Positions 1 through 4,728 of a DNA stretch of 5,516 bases are shown in pieces. This stretch comes from Sutterellaceae bacterium (lineage in GTDB: Bacteria > Pseudomonadota > Gammaproteobacteria > Burkholderiales > Burkholderiaceae_F). The stretch is from assembly GCA_030531135.1 (NCBI GenBank), contig JAUNOJ010000124.1:1-5516 (forward strand), given 5' to 3'. A model generated the notes under the pieces. That model was not told the DNA's origin. It was given only the letters and a program-made list of their open reading frames with translations, and ran no database searches. Position 1 is the stretch's first letter, and each line of letters opens with the position of its first letter. A program made the translations under genes and the position numbers.

Positions 1-568
1 GAATTTGAGGTGTCCAAAAGTTCGCTCTCGAACAAGCGACTTTTGCAACACCCCCTTTTGTAATCGAAACTTGCTTGACTTTGCCGCGATTGTCTTGGCC
101 GTTTTTATCCGGGAAAGTCATCGATCGGCTGTTGAAATACTTCACCCAACCGATTTTGGGAAGGCGAACACAACTGTTGCCTTCGTCGATATGTTCGGGC
201 TTGATCTGCGGAATACGGAAACCGTCACCGCAATCCTTGGCTTTGAACTTGGGCCAGCCTTTGCGAGCCGGATCGTTGCCTTTGCGGAAAGCATCTTGAA
301 TGGCCGTATGCTGATCCATTAAGGTCTGCTGAAGCGCTTGCGAGGGCGCTTCTTTGAGAAAAGCCATATCCGACTCTTTCTTCCAGCCGACCAAGAGCTT
401 GGCCATATCGTTGTAGTGCAACGTAAACTGTTTGTTTTCCTTGCGCTCGTTTTGCAAAGCCAAGGCTTTGTTAAAGACATAGCGACAGCAACCGGCGCTA
501 CGGCTTAAGGCCGCACGTTGCTTGTCCGTCGGTTTGAGTCTATATTTGTAGGCGCAAGTGATTTTCAT
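1..568 (-). CDS. tnpB: TnpB/OrfB of an IS200/IS605-type element (N-terminal part, cut by window edge)
   Basis: The minus strand is open from an ATG at 568-566 to the left edge, giving about 189 residues. The start MKITCAYKYRLKPTDKQ, followed by SAGCCRYVFNKALALQ, is the typical TnpB N-terminus. Further family marks are LKEAPSQALQQTL (about residues 84-96), a GWPKFKAKDCGDGFRIPQ stretch (about 117-134) and VRLPKIGWVKYFNSR (about 145-159). TnpB is an RNA-guided nuclease that acts at transposon excision sites. Its RuvC residues, zinc finger and the guide-RNA region at the 3' end would lie outside the window. No tnpA is present in the 418 bases upstream, so this looks like a solo tnpB (IS1341-like) element. 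The Shine-Dalgarno is weak. After about residue 172 the fit to the family drops just past a run of five G (see findings), so an intact reading frame is not certain. Confidence 0.88.
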   Translation of the reverse strand, partial: MKITCAYKYRLKPTDKQRAALSRSAGCCRYVFNKALALQNERKENKQFTLHYNDMAKLLVGWKKESDMAFLKEAPSQALQQTLMDQHTAIQDAFRKGNDPARKGWPKFKAKDCGDGFRIPQIKPEHIDEGNSCVRLPKIGWVKYFNSRSMTFPDKNGQDNRGKVKQVSITKGGVAKVACSRANFWTPQI

Positions 569-626
569 AGTGCTCGTAGTATGCAACAACTTTGAAAATG
601 ACACCAAATATTTTTTTTAAAAACAA

Positions 627-641
627 CGAGCCTTCGGCTCG
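627..641 (-). terminator. Hairpin 60 bases upstream of tnpB: terminator-like or transposon-end hairpin
   Basis: CGAGCC-TTC-GGCTCG forms a perfect 6-bp GC-rich stem with a 3-base loop. Read on the minus strand, the stem is followed by TTGTTTTT, so it has the shape of an intrinsic terminator pointing towards tnpB. That would limit read-through into the transposon gene. Its position is equally compatible with the subterminal hairpin that IS200/IS605-type ends carry. The sequence alone does not decide between the two roles. Confidence 0.45.
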
Positions 642-895
642 CGGCCTTGTATCACTCGTTTAAAAACGAATGTTTTACGGCCTGGTTTCTATAAATTTGC
701 GCTATACCATCAACAATTCTTGACAAATTATTTACTCTGCCGTGCACACTTGATTCACACTAACTGTGAACTTACGCGCACTTAACGACTATTTGCACAC
801 TTATCTAGTTATGGATTACTAGATCGAAACATAATCGAAAGAACAGGGCCTGCTCGAAGCCCCAAACAGCGCTATCGTCTCAAGCGCTAACAGCG

Positions 896-923
896 TTGTC
901 ACGACAGTCAATTTTTTTACAAT
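896..923 (+). promoter_or_regulatory. Sigma-70-type promoter for the HMA gene
   Basis: TTGTCA (896-901) and TACAAT (918-923) each match the consensus boxes at 5 of 6 positions and are separated by 16 bp. Transcription would begin near 930, leaving a leader of about 55 bases that contains the Fur-like box. A second, weaker pair, TTGAGA (938-943) and TAAAGT (961-966) with 17 bp between them, overlaps the operator itself but would leave only about 14 bases before the start codon. Confidence 0.5.
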
Positions 924-937
924 ATTGGCTTAACTCA

Positions 938-956
938 TTGAGAACGGTTATCATTT
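938..956 (+). promoter_or_regulatory. Fur-box-like operator
   Basis: The core TGAGAAC-G-GTTATCA (939-953) is a 7-1-7 dyad. It matches the Fur pattern TGATAAT-N-ATTATCA at 11 of 14 positions, and its two arms are complementary except for one pair. The flanking T before it and TT after it also fit the extended 19-bp box. It lies 30-50 bases before the HMA start codon and downstream of, or overlapping, the promoter candidates. This is where a repressor would block initiation or early elongation, so iron-dependent repression by Fur is inferred. Confidence 0.6.
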
Positions 957-986
957 GCAGTAAAGTCTTTTTCGAGGATCTCCACA

Positions 987-1256
987 ATGCTCCAAACCGT
1001 TTTACAAGTCCGCGGCATGTCCTGCGAGATGTGCGAAGCACACGTCAACGAAACCGTGCGCGCGACTTTTCCCGAAGTCAAAAGCGTCAAGTCCAGTCAC
1101 AAAAAAGGCACCACGACCATTTTGTCGGATGCCGTTTTGGATATCGACACGTTAAAGCGCGCCATCGGCAAGACCGGTTATGATGTTCTCTCCGGCGTTT
1201 CCGAACCCTACGTCAAGAAAGGTTTCTTTGAAAAATTAACCGGCTTTTTCAAGTAA
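987..1256 (+). CDS. Small heavy-metal-associated (HMA) domain protein, CopZ-like metal chaperone
   Basis: This 89-residue cytoplasmic protein (no signal peptide) is made of one ferredoxin-like HMA fold. The strand TVLQVRG leads into the metal-binding loop M11-S-C13-E-M-C16 (MxCxxC). A helix follows (HVNETVRATFP), then strands around VKSVKSSH and TTTILS, a helix DTLKRAIGKTG and the closing GYDVLS strand. A basic, aromatic tail, VKKGFFEKLTGFFK, extends past the fold and is not usual in CopZ. The two cysteines would bind a soft metal such as Cu(I). The start is set by the Shine-Dalgarno GAGGA (974-978), 8 bases before the ATG. The gene is monocistronic, with its own promoter, Fur-like box and terminator. 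An iron-related role is possible because of that operator; no transporter gene lies next to it. From memory, the MCEAHV variant of the loop is common in gut Clostridia proteins; this was not checked. Confidence 0.85.
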   Translation: MLQTVLQVRGMSCEMCEAHVNETVRATFPEVKSVKSSHKKGTTTILSDAVLDIDTLKRAIGKTGYDVLSGVSEPYVKKGFFEKLTGFFK

Positions 1257-1273
1257 CCGATTCCACTCAAACA

Positions 1274-1314
1274 ACAACCCCGATCGAAAACTTTCCGGTC
1301 GGGGTTGTGTTTTT
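1274..1314 (+). terminator. Intrinsic terminator of the HMA gene
   Basis: ACAACCCCGA (1274-1283) pairs perfectly with TCGGGGTTGT (1299-1308). The 10-bp stem has a 15-base loop and is followed by G and five T (1310-1314). It begins 18 bases after the HMA stop codon. Because ppk2 converges from the other side and ends at 1337, the same stem may also stop ppk2 transcripts, although the minus-strand tail (TGTTTGAG) is poorer in T. Confidence 0.88.
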
Positions 1315-1336
1315 GTGTGCGCTTCGAATTGATCTT

Positions 1337-2413
1337 TTAGTGCGGCGGCAAGCGCAAGAATTCGGGCACACTCAAAACGATGCGCCCGTCGATGGGCTTG
1401 AGCAATTCGGGCTTTTTCTCGTCGTACTCGATATCGGTTAAGAAACGACGAATGGCATTGACGCGAGCGCGACGCTTATCGTCACTGCGAATCACAATCC
1501 ACGGTGCGTAAGGTGCCTCGGTTTGCATAAACATTTCGCGAATGGCGTCGGTATATTCGTCCCACTTGTCCAAAGAAGCGATGTCGACCGGCGACAACTT
1601 CCAACGGCGAAGCGGATCGATACGGCGCGCCTTAAAGCGGCGTTTCTGTTCTTTGCGGCTGACGTCAAGCCAAATCTTCACAAGATGCACGCCGCTTTCC
1701 ACGAGACTCTTTTCAAAGAAAAGCACTTCGCGCAAGAATTGCTGCGTTTGCTCCTTTGTACAGAACCCCATCACGGGTTCGACCACGGCACGGTTGTACC
1801 AGGAGCGGTCGAACAAAACGATTTCGCCGGGACTCGGCAGCTGACGCACATAGCGCTGAAAATACCACTGACCTTTTTCGGCATCCGTCGGTTTGGGCAA
1901 AGCCACCACACGCGCACCGCGGGGATTGAGGTTGTCGATAAAGCGAGCGATCGTGCCGCCCTTGCCTGCCGCATCACGCCCTTCGAAAATAATGATGACT
2001 TTTTGGCCGGTTTCCCGCACCCACTTTTGCAACTTCAAGAGTTCAATCTGAAGCCCGTAGAGCTTTTCTTCATAGATGTTGCTGTCATAAGCGTTGAGAT
2101 AAGGATACGCACCCTTGTCGATATCGGGAGACAAGTCGTACATTTCTTCCATTGCCTCTTTGACTTTGCCAACGCGCTTTTCCGCCTCTTTGGCAATCAT
2201 GTCCAAAAGCAACTTTTCTCTGGACTCGGGCAACATATTTTCAACAATTTCCTTGGCCAAGTCTTGCGGCTCTTTCTTGATGCCGGCGCCGGCCAATTCT
2301 TTCAACAAACGTTTGAGTGCCACAGCCGCATTTTCCTTGGGGTCAAGAACCGCGACTTTACCGAGCTCTCCTTCAAGACGATCATGAAACGTGGATAAAT
2401 TTTCTTCTGCCAT
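1337..2413 (-). CDS. ppk2: Polyphosphate kinase 2 (class I / P. aeruginosa type)
   Basis: This 358-residue cytoplasmic enzyme transfers phosphate between inorganic polyphosphate and nucleoside diphosphates (polyP + NDP to NTP, reversible). The single PPK2 domain spans about residues 112-332. It has a Walker A loop GRDAAGKGG (145-153, K151), a Walker B region EIVLFDRSWYNR (197-208, D202) and the arginine-rich lid RRIDPLRRWKLSPVD (263-277). The RRWKLSP(M/V)D and KWDEYT motifs fit the one-domain class I group that favours NTP synthesis; the class call is inferred from memory of the families. Ahead of the domain lies a roughly 110-residue, charged, mostly helical extension that many short PPK2 proteins lack. 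The ATG at 2413 follows an AGAGGA Shine-Dalgarno (2430-2425) at a rather long spacing of 11 bases. The gene stands alone, divergent from the CHI-like gene and convergent with the HMA gene. Confidence 0.93.
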   Translation of the reverse strand: MAEENLSTFHDRLEGELGKVAVLDPKENAAVALKRLLKELAGAGIKKEPQDLAKEIVENMLPESREKLLLDMIAKEAEKRVGKVKEAMEEMYDLSPDIDKGAYPYLNAYDSNIYEEKLYGLQIELLKLQKWVRETGQKVIIIFEGRDAAGKGGTIARFIDNLNPRGARVVALPKPTDAEKGQWYFQRYVRQLPSPGEIVLFDRSWYNRAVVEPVMGFCTKEQTQQFLREVLFFEKSLVESGVHLVKIWLDVSRKEQKRRFKARRIDPLRRWKLSPVDIASLDKWDEYTDAIREMFMQTEAPYAPWIVIRSDDKRRARVNAIRRFLTDIEYDEKKPELLKPIDGRIVLSVPEFLRLPPH

Positions 2414-2549
2414 AACGACTTCAATCCTCTGGTCGGTCTAATCCGAATACGGCACGCGAAAGTCCCAATGCCTGCAACTGCGCCGATAGGCGTTGTCTGA
2501 GGCAAACTTTGCGGCGTTTCGTTTTGTTATTTTTTCAATACCACCCAAT

Positions 2550-3119
2550 ATGTTAAAGCAATTTGCCGCCGGGGTCTTGACCCTAGGTTTTGCCCTCAAT
2601 GTCTGGGCCGATGTTAACGTCGAATCCATCTGCTACACCGACACGACTGTTGTCAACAATACAACACTGCAATTGAACGGCGCAGGTCTTCGCAAGAAGG
2701 TCTTTTTCAAGGTTTACGCTGCCGGCCTTTACGTGGCAGACAAGGCACAGACGGCCGAAGGTATCCTGAGCCAAACGGGCGCCGTGCGCGTGCGCTTGGG
2801 ACTACTTCGCGACGTTTCCGCCAAGAGTTTTGTGTCGGCACTCGAAGACGGGCTCAAGGACAATTCCGATGAAGCCACACGTCAGGCCATTGCCCCTGAA
2901 ATTGCCAAGTTGATCGAAGCCATGAACAAAATCGGCGACGTCAAAGAAGGCGACTTGGTTGACTTTGACTATTCCGGAAAAACGACCTCGGTATCGGTCA
3001 ACGGTAAAGAAATCGCCAATGACATCAGCGGCAAAGAGCTCTTCAATGCCGTGCTACGCATCTGGATCGGCGAAAAGGCCATTGACGGCAAGCTCAAAAA
3101 GAGCCTGTTGACCGAGTAG
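2550..3119 (+). CDS. Exported chalcone isomerase-like protein
   Basis: This 189-residue protein is of the bacterial chalcone-isomerase-like family (Pfam Chalcone_3). The start MLKQFAAGVLTLGFALNVWA looks like a Sec signal peptide cleaved after VWA (residue 20), which places the mature protein in the periplasm. Family marks are LNGAGLRKKVFFKVYAAGLYV (about 42-62, a strand-loop typical of the group), LLRDVSAKSF (85-94), GDLVDFDY (134-141), SVSVNGKEI (147-155) and a C-terminal ELFNAVLRIWIGEKAIDGKLKKSLL. Plant-type isomerase chemistry should not be assumed; bacterial members mostly lack a known function. The frame stays open back to a TTG at 2493, but only the ATG at 2550 puts the signal peptide at the N-terminus. 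No good Shine-Dalgarno precedes that ATG. The gene is divergent from ppk2 across 136 bases and is closed by its own terminator. Confidence 0.85.
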   Translation: MLKQFAAGVLTLGFALNVWADVNVESICYTDTTVVNNTTLQLNGAGLRKKVFFKVYAAGLYVADKAQTAEGILSQTGAVRVRLGLLRDVSAKSFVSALEDGLKDNSDEATRQAIAPEIAKLIEAMNKIGDVKEGDLVDFDYSGKTTSVSVNGKEIANDISGKELFNAVLRIWIGEKAIDGKLKKSLLTE

Positions 3120-3138
3120 CTCTCAAGGCTTTGTTTGC

Positions 3139-3164
3139 AACCCGCCTCGTGCGGGTTTTCTTTT
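3139..3164 (+). terminator. Intrinsic terminator of the CHI-like gene
   Basis: AACCCGC (3139-3145) and GCGGGTT (3151-3157) form a perfect 7-bp stem with a CTCGT loop. The tail TTCTTTT (3158-3164) follows. The hairpin lies 20 bases after the stop codon and marks the end of the preceding gene. The AT-rich repeat block begins directly behind it. Confidence 0.92.
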
Positions 3165-3174
3165 GTACGAGAAC

Positions 3175-3307
3175 AAATTTGGGGATTTCGTGAAAATTTT
3201 CTGAATTTAAATTTGAGGTTTAGTGAAATATCACTGACTTTAGATTTGATATTTCGTGAATTTTAGATGGTATTGCATTTGAGAATTCGTGATAGACTGA
3301 GGAGTAA
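3175..3307 (+). repeat. Four-unit degenerate tandem repeat (33-34 bp period) upstream of the ATPase gene
   Basis: Units start at 3175, 3209, 3242 and 3275, so the steps are 34, 33 and 33 bases. The first 20 or so bases of each unit are related: (A/G)ATTTGAGG followed by ATTTCGTGAA. Unit 1 has GGGGATTTCGTGAA, unit 2 GAGGTTTAGTGAA, unit 3 GATATTTCGTGAA and unit 4 GAGAATTCGTGAT. The remaining 13 bases of each unit differ. The core ATTTC-GT-GAAAT is an imperfect dyad, and unit 2 adds a perfect AGTGA-AATA-TCACT (3222-3235). The even spacing, close to three helical turns, is what an array of protein-binding sites would show. The array ends at the Shine-Dalgarno of a leader ORF. Autoregulation by the downstream protein is one possible reading, not a demonstrated one. 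I cannot place a convincing -35/-10 pair within it. Confidence 0.75.
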
Positions 3308-3333
3308 TCGGATGTATGGTGAACTATCACGGA
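3286..3333 (+). promoter_or_regulatory. Possible mRNA hairpin masking the ATPase Shine-Dalgarno
   Basis: CGTGATAG (3288-3295, inside repeat unit 4) is perfectly complementary to CTATCACG (3324-3331). One G-U pair and one A-U pair (3287/3332 and 3286/3333) extend the stem to 10 bp. The right arm takes in the first three bases of the Shine-Dalgarno GGAGG (3331-3335) that serves the ATPase start at 3343. The 28-base loop exposes the other Shine-Dalgarno, GAGGAG (3299-3304), and the leader ATG at 3312. Folded RNA would therefore favour the leader and hide the main start. The right arm may instead simply be a fifth, inverted, binding half-site at DNA level. Confidence 0.45.
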
Positions 3334-3353
3334 GGACTCATAGTGCACATTAA
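3312..3353 (+). CDS. Possible 13-residue leader peptide overlapping the ATPase start
   Basis: The ATG at 3312 lies 7 bases after the Shine-Dalgarno GAGGAG (3299-3304), an ideal spacing. It opens the mini-ORF MYGELSRRTHSAH, which ends with TAA at 3351-3353. The ORF runs over the second Shine-Dalgarno (3331-3335) and ends 8 bases past the GTG start of the ATPase at 3343, in another frame. A ribosome on it would melt the hairpin at 3286-3333 and uncover that site, so translational coupling is plausible. The peptide shows no run of one amino acid such as amino-acid biosynthesis leaders have. Chance occurrence of so short an ORF cannot be excluded. Confidence 0.35.
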   Translation: MYGELSRRTHSAH

Positions 3354-4686
3354 TCGCAAAGCGTATTCCAAGTTATCCATCTGGAAAGAAACGCAACAAG
3401 GCCAAACTGCAATGCTAATTGAAGGCGCACGTCGAGTCGGAAAGAGTTACTTGGCGAAGACCTTTGCAAAAAAAGAGTACCGCTCATTCATTTACATTGA
3501 TTTTTCCAATCCGTCTCCTGAAACATTGGAGATCTTCAAGAACTTCTCTCATGATCTTGACTCATTTTTTTCACGGTTGGAGCTCCTTTACAATACGCGA
3601 CTATACACACGTCAGTCATGCATCATTTTTGACGAAGTCCAGCTTTTCCCAAAAGCTCGACAACTGATTAAGCACTTGGTTGCCGATGCGCGTTTCGACT
3701 ACATCGAAACCGGTTCGCTCATTAGCATTAAGCGCAATGTCCAGGACATCGTTATCCCTTCAGAAGAAGAGCGCCTTGAGCTCTGTCCATTGGATTTTGA
3801 AGAATTTCTGGAGGCTATCGACCAAACACTTGTCTATGATGCCATTCGAGATAGCTTTAATACCCTCAAGCCGTTAGGCGATGCATTGCATCGTCGTATC
3901 ATGACACTTTTTCGAACCTATATGCTTGTGGGAGGAATGCCTCAAGTCGTCTCTCACTTTGCGCAGACAAACAACTTACTAGACGTCCGCAGTATTCAAA
4001 AAAACATTCTCCGACTATACCGTGATGACATAGCAAAATATGCCGATGGCTACGAATTGAAAGTGAGAAGTATTTTTGATGAAATACCTTCACAGCTTTC
4101 TCGTCATGAAAAACGCTTCAAGTTAAGTTCGCTGGGTAAACACGCACGCCTTCGCGACTATGATGATGCGTTCATGTGGCTTGCAGATTCCAAGATTGTT
4201 AATCTGTGCTTTAATGCTACAGATCCTAATGTCGGTTTGAAAATGAACTTGGATCGCACAACGCTCAAATGTTACATGGCCGATACCGGCCTCTTGACAA
4301 TGATGGCTACTGATGACGATGAGTCTATGGAGAGTGCCATTATTAATGCCATCCTCTATAACAAATTGAGTATTAATGAAGGAATGTTCTTTGAAAACAT
4401 CGTCTCCCAAATGCTCTATACATCTGGACATAAGCTTTTTTTCTATTCCAAAAATCTCTCCACCTCAAACCGTCACAGTACCGAAATTGACTTTTTGATC
4501 AGACAGGCAAAAAAAATATGTCCAATTGAAGTAAAGTCTTCCCAATACCAACGTCATGCATCCTTAGATCGTTTTTCAGAAACCTTCAGCAGTCGTCTTG
4601 GCAAGAAGTACATTATCTACACTAAAGACCTTCGCTCCGAGGGAGACCTCGTCTTCATCCCTGCCTATATGGCCGGCCTTTTGTAA
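3343..4686 (+). CDS. AAA_14/DUF4143 family ATPase with PD-(D/E)XK-like C-terminal motif
   Basis: This 447-residue protein (GTG start) is of the widespread ATP-binding family that joins an AAA_14 domain to DUF4143. Marks are the Walker A loop GARRVGKS (28-35, K34, S35), the Walker B motif CIIFDEVQ (93-100, D97, E98), the sensor-like IETGSLI (121-127) and the RTYMLVGGMPQVV segment (191-203) that opens DUF4143. Near the C-terminus, NEGMFFENIVSQML (345-358) is followed by EIDFLI (D383) and CPIEVKS (E396, K398), a D-x12-E-x-K arrangement as in PD-(D/E)XK nucleases. No cellular function is firmly known for the family. I chose the GTG at 3343 because GGAGG (3331-3335) lies 7 bases before it and MHINRKAYSKL fits the usual N-terminus; an in-frame ATG at 3316 would add nine residues. 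The gene looks richer in A and T than its neighbours, which suggests acquisition. No toxin, methylase or other partner gene lies beside it. Confidence 0.88.
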   Translation: MHINRKAYSKLSIWKETQQGQTAMLIEGARRVGKSYLAKTFAKKEYRSFIYIDFSNPSPETLEIFKNFSHDLDSFFSRLELLYNTRLYTRQSCIIFDEVQLFPKARQLIKHLVADARFDYIETGSLISIKRNVQDIVIPSEEERLELCPLDFEEFLEAIDQTLVYDAIRDSFNTLKPLGDALHRRIMTLFRTYMLVGGMPQVVSHFAQTNNLLDVRSIQKNILRLYRDDIAKYADGYELKVRSIFDEIPSQLSRHEKRFKLSSLGKHARLRDYDDAFMWLADSKIVNLCFNATDPNVGLKMNLDRTTLKCYMADTGLLTMMATDDDESMESAIINAILYNKLSINEGMFFENIVSQMLYTSGHKLFFYSKNLSTSNRHSTEIDFLIRQAKKICPIEVKSSQYQRHASLDRFSETFSSRLGKKYIIYTKDLRSEGDLVFIPAYMAGLL

Positions 4687-4701
4687 GAACGCAAAGCCGG
4701 C
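4672..4701. terminator. Inverted repeat between convergent ATPase and hydrolase genes
   Basis: GCCGGC-C-TTT (4672-4681) pairs with AAAGCCGGC (4693-4701) across an 11-base loop, with one bulged C. The left arm overlaps the last codons of the ATPase. Neither strand shows a real T-run after the stem, so if it terminates transcription it is a weak or factor-assisted site shared by both genes. The 42-base gap up to 4728 contains nothing else that I can see. Confidence 0.35.
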
Positions 4702-4728
4702 TTGGCATTTACTTGGCAGCAATGGCAA

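Larger units (their letters stand above)
569..986. other. Gene-free region between divergent tnpB and the HMA gene
   Basis: I see no credible coding frame here. The stretch holds an AT-rich tract (611-624), a perfect hairpin (627-641) and an imperfect palindrome CACTCGTTT-AA-AAACGAATG (653-672, one mismatch). It also has inverted repeats TTCACA-N5-TGTGAA (754-770) and ATCTAGT-N8-ACTAGAT (803-824), and an exact 9-bp direct repeat TGCACACTT at 743-751 and 794-802. AACAGCG occurs twice (865-871 and 889-895). The right end carries the promoter and Fur box described separately. The left part probably contains the outer end of the tnpB element, but its exact boundary cannot be fixed from one copy. 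Confidence 0.6.

Noticed and set aside
5..322. Open frame of 105 codons on the plus strand.
   Set aside because: It is antisense to tnpB, whose family motifs are clear on the minus strand.
720..748. TTGACA at 720-725 as a promoter -35 box.
   Set aside because: At 16-18 bp spacing there is only TGCACA-like sequence and no usable -10 box.
896..1183. Open frame of 95 codons overlapping the HMA gene.
   Set aside because: It runs through the promoter, the Fur box and the HMA gene in another frame, and its product is basic with no family resemblance.
1771..1977. 68-codon minus-strand open frame inside ppk2.
   Set aside because: It is an out-of-frame shadow on the same strand as ppk2, covering its catalytic core, with no motif of its own.
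1523..2398. A 291-codon open frame on the plus strand opposite ppk2.
   Set aside because: It lies wholly antisense to a well-supported ppk2. The product is rich in F, H and L without any recognisable motif, as expected for the complement of a coding frame.
2493..2549. Upstream TTG start for the CHI-like gene.
   Set aside because: It would place 19 residues before the signal peptide and has no correctly spaced Shine-Dalgarno.
3175..3307. Repeat array considered as a CRISPR.
   Set aside because: The units are degenerate, there is no constant repeat alternating with unique spacers of normal length, and no cas gene is nearby.
3316..3342. In-frame ATG start for the ATPase at 3316.
   Set aside because: It would add MVNYHGGLI before the usual family start and its Shine-Dalgarno is 11 bases away. 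The GTG at 3343 has GGAGG at 7 bases. It is not excluded.
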